Origin: Myxococcota bacterium
GTDB taxonomy: Bacteria; Myxococcota_A; UBA796; UBA9615; JAKLKC01
Length of the DNA: 64,000 nucleotides
Direction of reading: 5' to 3'
NCBI GenBank assembly: GCA_023150875.1
Contig: JAKLKC010000032.1
Coordinates: forward strand, 1-64,000
The notes below the pieces were generated by a model. That model was given only the letters and a program-made list of their open reading frames with translations, had not been told where the DNA came from and made no database searches. Of this stretch, positions 16,482 to 24,945 are shown piece by piece. The number at the start of each line of letters is the position of its first letter. Within the stretch, counting starts at the first letter, position 1. Made by a program: the position numbers and the translations under genes.

Positions 16482-18401
16482 ATGAACATCTTCCATCCCC
16501 CCTTGCGTCGGGGGCCTGCCGCGTTCTCGCGGCGCGCCCTCTCCCCCACCCTCCTCGCCCTGGCGGGCGTCCTCGGGGCCACGACCCCGGCGGCGGCGTT
16601 CACGGGTGGAGAGAAGCCCTTCCGCGACCCGTCGTTCGACCAGCGGGACTACGCGCCCGAGACCCAGAAGGTCCTGGCCGCCGGTCCCGCGTGGACCGGC
16701 TTCGTCCAGCGCGCCGGCGGCGGGTGGTCCGCTCGGTTCGACGAGAGGACCGGTACTCCCCTGCGCTTCTACGGGAGCGGCATCGAGGTCGGCCAGCCCC
16801 AGGATGCCGCCCACGCCCTGGAGGTGGCCACCGCCTTCTTCACCGAGAATGCCGATCTGCTCGGGGCCGAAGTCGAGGTCGACGACCTGGTCCCCGTGAC
16901 GAACGTCGACCGGTACGGCACGCGCATCGTGGCGTTCCAGAGGACGTGGCAGGGGATCCCGGTCGAGGGCGCCCACGCCCACGTCCGGATCCGCCAGGGT
17001 CGGATCTTCATGGGCGGCGTGGACACCCGCCCCGGCCTGCAGGTCGCCACCTCGCCCGCCATCACCGCCGATGACGCCTACGCCGTGGCGGACGACGCCC
17101 TCGCCGAGATGGGCTCCGGCGGCTCCCGGGACCTGCAGGGCCCTCCGGAGCTGCTCGTCCACTCCATGCCCGTCGAGGGCGGCTACGAGCATCGCCTGGC
17201 CTGGAGGGTGCGGATCGCCCGGATCGACGCGCCGGGACTGTGGGACACGTACGTCGACGCCGTCACCGGCGAGGTCGTCGACCGGCGCGACCGGATCCAC
17301 CGCATGGGCGGTATCGTCAACGCCCGCCACGACCGACGCACCGTCACGGCGACGCCCGACTGGGCCAACTCGCCCGTCGCCTTCGGCCAGGTGAAGGTGG
17401 AAGGCCAGTCGGTGGTCACCGACGAGACCGGACGCTTCATCGCCGAGGCCACGGGGACCGCGACCCTGAGCGCTGGGGTGACGGGGACCTACGTGAAGGT
17501 CCAGAACCAGAGCGGCGGGGCGTCCCTCACGGGTTCGTGGGAGGTCGAGGACGGGGACGTGGCGACCCTGGCCGGGAGCGGGAGCGACGGCGACATCGCG
17601 CAGCTCGACGCCTACGTGTTCACGAGCCAGGCGCGGGAGTACTGCGCCGCCATCGCCCCGGACAACGCCTTCGTGAACGGCCAGGTCCAGGTCAAGGTGA
17701 ACCACGGCCAGACCTGCAACGCCTACTTCGACGGGTCGTCCATCAACTTCTACAAGGCGGGGGGAGGCTGCAACAACACCGCGCGGATCGCCGACGTCGT
17801 GTATCACGAGTTCGGACACGGCTTCCACTACCGCCAGGTGGTCGGCGGCATGGCGGCGATGGACGAGGCCCTCTCCGAGGGGGCGAGCGACTACCTGTCG
17901 GCGACGATGCTGGACGATCCGTACCTGGGACGGGGGATCTACTCGTCGGACCTGGACGAGCCCTTCCGGGAGATCGACTCCGACTACGTCTGGCCCGATG
18001 ACAAGGACTCCGATCCCCACCTCACGGGCCAGATCTTCGGTTCGGCCATGTGGGACCTGCGCGGCGCGCTGTCGGAGACCCTGGGACCGGTCGAGGGCGT
18101 GGCCCACGCGGACTGGCTCTGGGCCGAGGCGCTGGCGGGGGCGTACGACATCCCGTCGAGCTACGAGGAGATCCTCGCCGCCGACGACGACGACGCCGAC
18201 CTGTCCAACGGCACGCCCAACCAGGAGGTCATCGACGAGGTCTTCGCGGCCCACGGCCTCGGCCCGGCGTACGGGAGCCCCGGAGGGGGCGGTCCGGGCG
18301 GGGGTGGTCCGGGTGGGGGCGGCCCGGGCGGGGGTGGTCCGGGTGGGGGCGGCCCGGGTGGGGGTGGTCCGGGTGGGGGCTGGCCTCCTGGGCACCCCTA
18401 G
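16482..18401 (+). CDS. Secreted zinc metallopeptidase (FTP propeptide, M4/M36-like)
   Basis: A 639-aa preproenzyme. A signal peptide (hydrophobic LSPTLLALAGVLGATTPAAA, cleavage after AAA) is followed by an FTP-type propeptide region. The catalytic zinc motif HEFGH is at residues 442-446 (VVYHEFGHGFHY), with the third-ligand helix in MDEALSEGASDY about 25 residues later. These are hallmarks of gluzincin peptidases related to fungalysin and thermolysin. The C-terminus is a run of GGGGP repeats ending in WPPGHP, which may be a flexible tether. It likely digests external protein (inference from family). A degenerate GTAATGG box sits 45 bp upstream. The ATG at 16482 follows directly after a short leader without a strong ribosome-binding site. 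Confidence 0.92.
   Translation: MNIFHPPLRRGPAAFSRRALSPTLLALAGVLGATTPAAAFTGGEKPFRDPSFDQRDYAPETQKVLAAGPAWTGFVQRAGGGWSARFDERTGTPLRFYGSGIEVGQPQDAAHALEVATAFFTENADLLGAEVEVDDLVPVTNVDRYGTRIVAFQRTWQGIPVEGAHAHVRIRQGRIFMGGVDTRPGLQVATSPAITADDAYAVADDALAEMGSGGSRDLQGPPELLVHSMPVEGGYEHRLAWRVRIARIDAPGLWDTYVDAVTGEVVDRRDRIHRMGGIVNARHDRRTVTATPDWANSPVAFGQVKVEGQSVVTDETGRFIAEATGTATLSAGVTGTYVKVQNQSGGASLTGSWEVEDGDVATLAGSGSDGDIAQLDAYVFTSQAREYCAAIAPDNAFVNGQVQVKVNHGQTCNAYFDGSSINFYKAGGGCNNTARIADVVYHEFGHGFHYRQVVGGMAAMDEALSEGASDYLSATMLDDPYLGRGIYSSDLDEPFREIDSDYVWPDDKDSDPHLTGQIFGSAMWDLRGALSETLGPVEGVAHADWLWAEALAGAYDIPSSYEEILAADDDDADLSNGTPNQEVIDEVFAAHGLGPAYGSPGGGGPGGGGPGGGGPGGGGPGGGGPGGGGPGGGWPPGHP
18290..18379 (+). repeat. 15-bp tandem repeat coding GGGGP
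   Basis: Six 15-bp units, each of the form (C/T)GGYCCGGGYGGGGG, lie at the 3' end of the metallopeptidase gene and encode the GGGGP tail. Units vary at a few C/T positions. The G-rich strand is the coding strand. Confidence 0.9.
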
Positions 18402-18499
18402 CGGGGGGCGTGGAGCCGGGGGTCAGGGGCCCGTGCGGGCCGCCCGTGAGGGCTCCACGCGGGCCGCAATTGAAGTAACGCGCGCGCGGCCGACCCACC

Positions 18500-18590
18500 T
18501 CCTCCCCCCACCCTTGGGTGGGGCGAGGATCGTCGCCCGCGGCGCAAGGGCGTCGCAACGCCCTCCCATTACGCGCCATTACATCCCCGC
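18500..18590 (-). repeat. Structured GTAATGG-box element (copy c)
   Basis: Read on the minus strand: two box units GATGTAATGG and CGCGTAATGG (18566-18585), then a hairpin GGGCGT/ACGCCC (18548-18563), a TTGCGC stretch, and the palindrome CCCCACCCTTGGGTGGGG (18506-18523). The same parts in the same order occur on the plus strand at 2531-2636. Here the element sits between two convergent gene ends (metallopeptidase and aminotransferase), where a promoter for either gene is not expected. Confidence 0.5.
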
Positions 18591-18662
18591 CGTTCCCCGC
18601 CTCCCGCCTCGTCTTCCACCCTCCCATCCCGCCCCCGCATCCCCCCTTCACCCTCCTCCCCC

Positions 18663-19904
18663 TCAAGCCGCCTTCGCCTCCCCCCTCGCCCCGAACGCGC
18701 CGGCGACGGCGTCCACCACCCGCTCGCAGTCCGCCTCGGTCATCGCCGCGTGGAGCGGCAGGCAGAGCGTCGTCCGCGACGCCCGCTCGCACCGCGGCAG
18801 GCTGCCGGGCACGAACAGCCCCTCGTACAGCGGAGCCGTGGTGACGGTGGGGAAGAAGTACTTGCGCGCGTGGATCCCCCGATCCCGCAGCCACGCCGCC
18901 AGCCCGTCCCGGTCGACCCTCCCACCGGGGCGCACGGAGACCGGGAAATAGGCGTGGTTCAACCGGACCCCGGGGTGCCGGGCGGGGTCGATCCCGATCT
19001 CGATCTCCTCGATCCCCAGCTCCTCCAACCTCTCCCTGTAGCGCCGCGCCAGGGCGCCCCGCGTCTCGATGGCCGCGTCGACCCGCTCCAGGTTCAGCAG
19101 CCCGAAGACCGCCCGGACCTCGTCCATCTTGCCGTTCGACCCGAAGGCGGCGACCTCGTTCTCGTTGCGGAACCCGAAGTTGCGGAGCAGCCGCAGCCGG
19201 TCCAGGGTCGCGGCGCTCCCGGTGGTGACGCAGCCCCCCTCCAGCGTGTTGAACACCTTGGTGGCGTGGAAGCTGAACACCGAGGCGTCCCCGAACGAGC
19301 CGATCCCCCTCTCCCCGACCGTCACCCCGAAGGCGTGAGCGGCATCGTAGACCAGGCGCAGGTCGTGCCTCCGGGCGATCCCCTCGAGCCGCGCGAGGCG
19401 GCAGGGGAGCCCGTAGGCGTGGACCGCCAGGATCCCCCGGGTCCGCGGGGTGATCGCCGCCTCCACCGCCTCGGGATCGATCCCGAAGCCCTCGTCCACG
19501 TCGACGAAGACCGGCCTCCAGCGCGGGTTCTCCAGGAGCCCGTGCCAGGTGGCGGGGAAGCTGTAGCCCGTGGTGACGACCTCGCCGTCCGGGATCAGGG
19601 CCCGCACCGCAAGGTCGAGCCCCACCGTCCCGCTGGTGGAGAGGGCGAGGCCCCGAACCGCCAGGTAGTGGACGAGGGCCTCCTCCAGCGCCCGGGCGTA
19701 GTGGCCGTGGTTGGTGACCCACCGGCGTTCGAGGACATCGGACAGGAGGGGCACCAGGTCCGCGAGCTCGGGCAGCAGCGGGCTGGTGACGGTGAGCCAG
19801 TCCCTCCCCGCCGCGTCGCGGGGGAAAGGGCTGCCGGCCGGCACCTCGGCGGGTCGCGCGTGCCCGATCTCCGCCATCCCCCGGCGGGTGCGTCCCGATC
19901 CCAT
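18663..19904 (-). CDS. DegT/DnrJ/EryC1/StrS-type aminotransferase
   Basis: A 413-aa PLP-dependent sugar aminotransferase of the DegT family, which usually aminates a nucleotide-linked keto-sugar. Seen in sequence: ALSTSGTVGLDLAVRAL (PLP phosphate region), VYDAAHAFGV (Asp stacking on the cofactor) and the Schiff-base Lys216 in FSFHATKVFNTLEGG. Length is normal for the family. The ATG at 19904 has GGGAGG seven bases upstream and lies 19 bp after the stop of the sulfotransferase gene, so it is the last gene of a minus-strand operon GT2 - sulfotransferase - aminotransferase. This context points to an amino sugar in a sulfated cell-surface glycan (inference). Confidence 0.92.
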   Translation of the reverse strand: MGSGRTRRGMAEIGHARPAEVPAGSPFPRDAAGRDWLTVTSPLLPELADLVPLLSDVLERRWVTNHGHYARALEEALVHYLAVRGLALSTSGTVGLDLAVRALIPDGEVVTTGYSFPATWHGLLENPRWRPVFVDVDEGFGIDPEAVEAAITPRTRGILAVHAYGLPCRLARLEGIARRHDLRLVYDAAHAFGVTVGERGIGSFGDASVFSFHATKVFNTLEGGCVTTGSAATLDRLRLLRNFGFRNENEVAAFGSNGKMDEVRAVFGLLNLERVDAAIETRGALARRYRERLEELGIEEIEIGIDPARHPGVRLNHAYFPVSVRPGGRVDRDGLAAWLRDRGIHARKYFFPTVTTAPLYEGLFVPGSLPRCERASRTTLCLPLHAAMTEADCERVVDAVAGAFGARGEAKAA

Positions 19905-19923
19905 GATGGCCTCCCGCCGCTCC

Positions 19924-20973
19924 CTATCGGTCGCCCCGGCCCGCGATGGAGGCCGGATCGCCGCCGATCCCCGCGAAGGGGAACGCCTCCCAGGCCGCCG
20001 CGATGGCCTCCGCCTCCTCCGGCGCCACCCTCACGGTGTCGGACGCCTCGAAGCCGGCGGGGCCGCGGTAGGCGGGGTCGATCTCCTCCCCCGCCGCCCC
20101 GAGGGCCCGGGCCAGGTCCGCCCACGCCTCCGCGGGATCCCCGCAGAACCGCTCGTACCGCAGGCGGACCACCCGGCGGGGGTCCAGCGACGCGAGGCCC
20201 CCCTCGATGGCCCGGCGCACGGACCCGACCTGCCCGACCACCTGCTCGGGGGGGGACAGGGCGGCGAGGGCCGCCGCTTCCGGCGGCTTCACCGAGTACC
20301 AGCGGCCGGCGTCGCCGAAGAAGCGCCGGCGCGCCAGCAGCAGCGCCTGGGCGTTGAAGAACGGGTCCCGCCGGATGTCCACGAACACCGCCCGGGGCAG
20401 CAGCGCCGCCAGGAGGGGCAGGTCCCAGGCGAGCAGGATCGCCTTCAGGGCCAGGGGGCGCCCCACCGCGGCCTCCCAGGCGGCGAGCTGACCCAGGAAC
20501 CCCGGGCCGTCCACCCCGGCGCGGCCCGCCTCCCCCAGCCCTCCGGCCTCGCCCAGGGGGAAGAAGCGGCGCCAGAAGTACCAGAACTCGTTGGGAGATC
20601 GGGCTCCCGTCGTCTTGCCGAGATCGGAGTCGAAGCCCACCGCCGGGGCCGCCCCGAGGCCGAGCTCGTCGCGGAACTGCACCGCGGGATCGAAGAGGAG
20701 GCGCTCCACCATCGCCCCCACCGCCGGCGCCCGCCAGAATCGCGAGACCAGGTTGCTCGGGTAGCCGAACGCCCCCGAGGCGGCGAGCCACTGCATCAGC
20801 AGGGTCGTCCCGCTGCGCGGACACCCGACCACCAGCACCACCGGGCGCGAAGGGGCCCCGCGCTCCGCCGCCAGGGCGTCGCCGCCGGGAGCGATGGCGG
20901 CGTTGAGGGAGGCCAGCAGTCCCTCCAGCGCCGGGTTCCTGCGGAACGCTTCGTCCCTCGCGTCCTCCTTCAC
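19924..20973 (-). CDS. Sulfotransferase family protein
   Basis: A 349-aa protein with the PAPS-binding 5'-phosphosulfate loop VVGCPRSGTTLLMQWL near residue 45 and a later region with FVDIRRDPFFNAQALLL that fits the 3'-phosphate motif. Such enzymes move sulfate from PAPS to hydroxyl groups of sugars or peptides. The GTG at 20973 overlaps the TGA of the glycosyltransferase gene (GTGA), and GGGAGG precedes it, so the two are translationally coupled. The long frame to 23850 on this strand is a shadow. The likely substrate is the glycan made by its neighbours (inference). Confidence 0.88.
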   Translation of the reverse strand: MKEDARDEAFRRNPALEGLLASLNAAIAPGGDALAAERGAPSRPVVLVVGCPRSGTTLLMQWLAASGAFGYPSNLVSRFWRAPAVGAMVERLLFDPAVQFRDELGLGAAPAVGFDSDLGKTTGARSPNEFWYFWRRFFPLGEAGGLGEAGRAGVDGPGFLGQLAAWEAAVGRPLALKAILLAWDLPLLAALLPRAVFVDIRRDPFFNAQALLLARRRFFGDAGRWYSVKPPEAAALAALSPPEQVVGQVGSVRRAIEGGLASLDPRRVVRLRYERFCGDPAEAWADLARALGAAGEEIDPAYRGPAGFEASDTVRVAPEEAEAIAAAWEAFPFAGIGGDPASIAGRGDR

Positions 20974-22814
20974 GAGGGTCCTCCCTCGGGGGGCAGCAGG
21001 TCCACGTCCAGCCTCCCCAGAGTGAAGCTGCCCCCGCAGGGCCCGATCCGCAGCGCCGTCTGGTCCCGGCCCTCCGGGACGTCGAGGGCGATCCGGGCGC
21101 CCTCCCCGGGCGTCCGCAGCTCCAAGGTGGGCCCGGCAGAGCCCTCCACCGCCGTCGGCAGCCGCGCCGGCCCCGCCGCCGGTGACTCCGCCAGGCCGAT
21201 CTCCAGCGAGATCCGGGCCCGCCAGCCCCCCGTCTGCACCCACAGGGACCACGGCGTGTCGAGCCTCGCCGGCCCCCCGGTCCATCCCCGATCCCCCCAG
21301 AGCAGCCACGGGAGCCCCAGGGCGATGCCCCGCTGCACCGCCGCCCGGCCCTCCCTGTCGCGCCCGGCGCGGCGCAGGGCGGTCCCCAGCCAGGCCCAGG
21401 CCGGAAGGTACGTGGGATCGAGCCGCGTGGCCTCCGCCGCCGCCCGGGCCGCCCCCAGCGCGTCCCCGGCGCCGAAGCGCGCCCGGGCGTGGTCGCAGGC
21501 GATCTGGACATCCCCGGGCGCGAGGGCGGCCACGGCCTCCCAAGCCGCGCCCTCCCCGGGGGAGCCCCGGGCGCCCACGGCCTCCCCCCAGGCCCGGCGC
21601 GCCGGATCCCCCCACCAGGGCCTCGCGCCGAGGGGGGTCCACACCAGGCGGGGCACCGGCCCCGACGAGCGGAACCCCAGGTCCCGGGCCCGCTCCCCGA
21701 GGGTCTCCCATCCCCGGATCCCCCGCTCCCGGAACGCGGGGTCCCGCTGGGCCTGGGCGTCGTGGACCCGGAACAGGCTCAGGGTGGAGGCGAGGTAGAC
21801 GAGATGCCCCTTCGAGAGGAGGGACGCCCAGGCGTGGGTGTCGCCGTTGGCGACCGCGGCCTCTCCGGCGAAGCTCATCAGGTGGGGGCTCGCGTCGGCG
21901 ACGTCGGCCCGGCGGAACATCGTCGTGGAGGGCTCGCCAATGAAGTTCGTCGACGACTTGATCATCAGGTCCACCGCGGACACGCCGTCCACCAGGGCGT
22001 CCTCCAGGACCACCCGGCGCGTCGCCGGCCCTTCCCCGAGCCTCGCTCCCGTCGCGTCGACGGTCCCCCGGTGGGATGTGATCAGCGTGGCCCCGGGGAC
22101 GGCCTGGAGGCAGCGGGCCATCCGCTCCACGCAGCCGGGCAGCAGCACGTCGTCGTCGTTCAGGAACTTCACGTACTCCCCGCGGGCCAGCTCCAGGCAA
22201 CGCAGGTAGTTCCGCCGGCCGCCGACGTTCGTGGGGTTCCGGTGGTAGCGCACCCGGGGATCGCCCCCCGCCACCGCCCGCACCGCCGCGCCGATCTCGT
22301 CGCCCCCGCTGTCGTCCGAGACCACCACCTCCAGCGCCGGCCACCCCTGGGCCAGGGCGCTCTCCAGGGCCTCCCGGAAGAAGCGGGGCTTGTAGGCCGG
22401 GATGAGCACGCTCACCAGGGGATCCCCCGGGGCCTCCCTGCGGGGCCGGACGAGCTCCAGGACCCGCCCTACCCCGGCCTCGGGACGCGGCGCGTCGCCG
22501 CCCCGGTCCGCCAGCCCCACCCATCCGGCGAGGCGCGCCAGGTCCCGGGCGGCGTCCTCGCCCGCGGGCGCGGCGATCCGGAGGGTCCCCCCGGGCTCCA
22601 GCGCCTCCCGGCAGGCCCGCAGCAGTCGCGCGACGTCTCCCCGGGCCCAGGCCGGCAGGCCACCCGCCTCGATCCCCGCGAGCCCGCGCAGGCCGCCCAG
22701 CCGCGCCACGGCCCCCTCGATCCCCCCGGAGAGCCCGATCGCCTCGATACCCTCGCCCGGGGATCCCTCCCCCAGGAGGATCCGCCGTCCCCGCGCCCCA
22801 CGCGCCTCGTCCAT
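20970..22814 (-). CDS. GT2 glycosyltransferase fused to extra domains
   Basis: A 614-aa protein. Residues 1-110 look like the second half of a SAM-methyltransferase fold (LLRACREALEPGGTLRIAAP) with no SAM-binding loop visible. Residues 125-350 are a GT-A family 2 domain: VSVLIPAYKP, VVVSDDSGGDE, and the metal-binding FLNDDD. A TPR-like helical segment follows (about 400-510: ACDHARARFGAGDALGAARAA, LDPTYLPAWAWLGTAL). The last 100 residues are beta-rich. The ATG at 22814 has GAGGAG upstream. It heads the operon with the sulfotransferase and aminotransferase. Such fusions occur in complex surface polysaccharide loci; the acceptor is unknown. Confidence 0.88.
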   Translation of the reverse strand: MDEARGARGRRILLGEGSPGEGIEAIGLSGGIEGAVARLGGLRGLAGIEAGGLPAWARGDVARLLRACREALEPGGTLRIAAPAGEDAARDLARLAGWVGLADRGGDAPRPEAGVGRVLELVRPRREAPGDPLVSVLIPAYKPRFFREALESALAQGWPALEVVVSDDSGGDEIGAAVRAVAGGDPRVRYHRNPTNVGGRRNYLRCLELARGEYVKFLNDDDVLLPGCVERMARCLQAVPGATLITSHRGTVDATGARLGEGPATRRVVLEDALVDGVSAVDLMIKSSTNFIGEPSTTMFRRADVADASPHLMSFAGEAAVANGDTHAWASLLSKGHLVYLASTLSLFRVHDAQAQRDPAFRERGIRGWETLGERARDLGFRSSGPVPRLVWTPLGARPWWGDPARRAWGEAVGARGSPGEGAAWEAVAALAPGDVQIACDHARARFGAGDALGAARAAAEATRLDPTYLPAWAWLGTALRRAGRDREGRAAVQRGIALGLPWLLWGDRGWTGGPARLDTPWSLWVQTGGWRARISLEIGLAESPAAGPARLPTAVEGSAGPTLELRTPGEGARIALDVPEGRDQTALRIGPCGGSFTLGRLDVDLLPPEGGPS

Positions 22815-22938
22815 GCTGCGCTCCTCGCCGGCCGCTCCCGTCCTCGGGAACCACGGACCACACCATCGTAGCACGGGGACCCGCGGCGCCGCACCCCGCC
22901 CCCGGATCGGCCCGGTCCGGGGTAGACTCCCCGCCACC

Positions 22939-23952
22939 ATGGACGCCGCCCCCACCTTCGTGTTCCTGATCTGCTCCGAGCGCTCGGGCAGCAACCTCGT
23001 CACCCGCATGTTCGACGCCCACCCGGGCTTCTGCGGGCCGGCGCCGGTCCACCTGGTGCGCCTCCTGTGCGACCACGCGCTGCGCTACGGCCCCCTGGAG
23101 GAGGACCGCTGGTGGGACCTGCTGATCGGCGACGTCGTCGCCCTCCTGGAGACCCAGGTCGGCACCTGGCGCACGGCCCCCACCGCCGAGGCCCTGCGGG
23201 AAGCGGTGGCCCCGAGGGACGCGGGGGCCCTGCTGCGCCACGTCTGGCTCGCCGAGGCCCGCGCCCACGGCAAGACCCGCCTCTTCCTCAAGGAGAACCA
23301 CACCCCCCGCCACCTCCCCTTCGTGCTCGCCGCCTTCCCCGACGCCCGTTTCCTCCTCCAGGTCCGAGATCCCCGGGACATGGCGCTGTCGTGGAAGGAG
23401 AGGCGGGAGCTGCGGGGGGACGTGGTGCGGGCCGCGACCACATGGACCGAGGACCAGGCCGAGGCCGCCCGCGCCCTCGGGCAGCTCCGCCTCGCCGGCC
23501 GCGTCGCCTGGACGCGCTACGAGGACCTGATCTCCCGGCCCGAGGAGGAGCTGGCCCGGGTGTGCGGGGCGCTGGGCACCGGGTTCCACGCCTCCATGCT
23601 GGCCTTCCACGAGGACCCCCACACCCGCGAGGTCGCCGGGGCGACGGAGGCGTGGGGGAACCTCGCCCGGCCGCTGATCTCCGGCAACCACGGCCGCTGG
23701 CGCGCGGGGCTCGACGAGGCGGAGGCCCGCTACGTGGAGTGGCGCTGCGCCGAGGGGATGCGCCTGTTCGGCTACACCCCCGAGCTCCCGCCCCTGGGGG
23801 ACGACGAGGGCGCCGCCCTGGAGGCGGAACTCCGGGCCCGGGAGCGCCACGAGAAGCCCGGCTACGCCGAGATCCCCGGACGGGAGCGCCTCCTGCGGGC
23901 CCGGCGGGCCGAGTTGCTCCGGGGGATCGCGGCGCGACCGCCCAGGGCGTAG
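22939..23952 (+). CDS. Sulfotransferase family protein (second)
   Basis: A 337-aa protein with the PAPS loop at the very N-terminus (FLICSERSGSNLVTRMFDAHP) and a 3'-phosphate-binding region QVRDPRDMALSWKERR. FLKENHTPRHLPFV is also typical of Stf0/sulfotransferase folds. It runs opposite to the glycan operon and its ATG follows a TAGACT -10-like hexamer by about 12 bp, so the transcript may be nearly leaderless. Its C-terminus is charged and helical. It probably sulfates a glycan or lipid made by the flanking genes (inference). It is not similar enough by eye to the sulfotransferase at 19924-20973 to be a recent duplicate. Confidence 0.87.
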   Translation: MDAAPTFVFLICSERSGSNLVTRMFDAHPGFCGPAPVHLVRLLCDHALRYGPLEEDRWWDLLIGDVVALLETQVGTWRTAPTAEALREAVAPRDAGALLRHVWLAEARAHGKTRLFLKENHTPRHLPFVLAAFPDARFLLQVRDPRDMALSWKERRELRGDVVRAATTWTEDQAEAARALGQLRLAGRVAWTRYEDLISRPEEELARVCGALGTGFHASMLAFHEDPHTREVAGATEAWGNLARPLISGNHGRWRAGLDEAEARYVEWRCAEGMRLFGYTPELPPLGDDEGAALEAELRARERHEKPGYAEIPGRERLLRARRAELLRGIAARPPRA

Positions 23953-23970
23953 TCCGCCGCGCGCGACATC

Positions 23971-24945
23971 TCACCCCACCAGCCCCTCCACCTCCTCTGC
24001 CACCGCGTCCATCTCGGCGTCCCCGTAGCGCTGGTCGATGGGCAGGGGCAGGAGGCGGGCCGCGAGGTCCCGGGCGCCGGGGTCGGCCCCCGCAGGGAGA
24101 TCGGGCCAGTAGGTGGGGACGAAGATCCCCCGCCGGTGCAGCTCCGTCCGGTCCACGGCGCGTCCGGGCAGGAACGGGTAGCACAGGGGCACCGCCCCGG
24201 GGCCGGGGTCCAGGGGCAGGCGGTTCCGAGCCCCCAGCCGCTCGTGGAGGCGCGCGAAGTTCCGGCGGCGCCGGGCCGCCACGAGGTCGAAGTCGATGGC
24301 GGAGAGCAGGCGCTCCGACAGAGTGGAGACGCCCAGCACCGCGTCGTCCAACCGGGCCTCGTGGGCGCGGAACGCCTCCAGGGCGGAGTCCGTCTCCCCC
24401 GCCAGGCGCCGCAGGAGGTGCTCGGCGGAGACGCCCTCGTTCCGTCGCTCCGGCGCGGTGACCGGCCGCGGGGCATACAGCCACGCCCCGTCCGGCACCC
24501 CCACCTGCTTCCGGGCGGAGTGGAAGGCCCACGAGCCGGGCCTCGGGCGGTGGAAGAGGGCCTGGGAGTCGTCGATCACCAGGCGCTCCCCGAACCGCCC
24601 CGCGAGGTCGTCCACCACCGCGTCCAGGACCCCGAAGTGGTTGACCGCCACCAGGACCTCCCCCGGGCGGAGCGCAAGGGGCTCCCGGGGGCGCAGGTCC
24701 GGCCCCAAGGAGTAAAGGCGCCAGGGGATCCCGCGGCGCTCCACGGGTTGGAGGACGACGGGGCAGGTGTAGGCGGGCAGCAGCACTCCCCCGGGGCGGA
24801 CCGTGTCCAACACCAGGGCCAGGGCCGCCCGGCCGGTGGACAGGGGCACCGCCCCCGGATGCGGCGGCGGTCGGGGCGGACCGATCTCCAGGCCGGGGAA
24901 GCCGCCGATCCCCCCGGGGAACCGCCCGGCGACTCTTTCGCTCAT
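23971..24945 (-). CDS. DegT-like PLP aminotransferase (short variant)
   Basis: A 324-aa protein with the fold-type I order of DegT enzymes but shorter than the usual 370-400 residues. Seen: PLSTGRAALALVL (cofactor phosphate site), LLPAYTCPVVLQPVE, VIDDSQALFHRP (Asp-Asp before the active site) and a Lys146 in FHSARKQVGVPDGAW at the Schiff-base position. It may be a diverged sugar aminotransferase or a related lyase or regulator. Its ATG overlaps the stop of the WbqC gene (ATGA), which couples the two. It is convergent with the second sulfotransferase. Confidence 0.82.
   Translation of the reverse strand: MSERVAGRFPGGIGGFPGLEIGPPRPPPHPGAVPLSTGRAALALVLDTVRPGGVLLPAYTCPVVLQPVERRGIPWRLYSLGPDLRPREPLALRPGEVLVAVNHFGVLDAVVDDLAGRFGERLVIDDSQALFHRPRPGSWAFHSARKQVGVPDGAWLYAPRPVTAPERRNEGVSAEHLLRRLAGETDSALEAFRAHEARLDDAVLGVSTLSERLLSAIDFDLVAARRRRNFARLHERLGARNRLPLDPGPGAVPLCYPFLPGRAVDRTELHRRGIFVPTYWPDLPAGADPGARDLAARLLPLPIDQRYGDAEMDAVAEEVEGLVG

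Noticed and set aside
18290-18379. GGGGP-coding repeat as a CRISPR array
   Set aside because: Units are 15 bp, directly adjacent and without spacers, and lie in frame inside the metallopeptidase gene.
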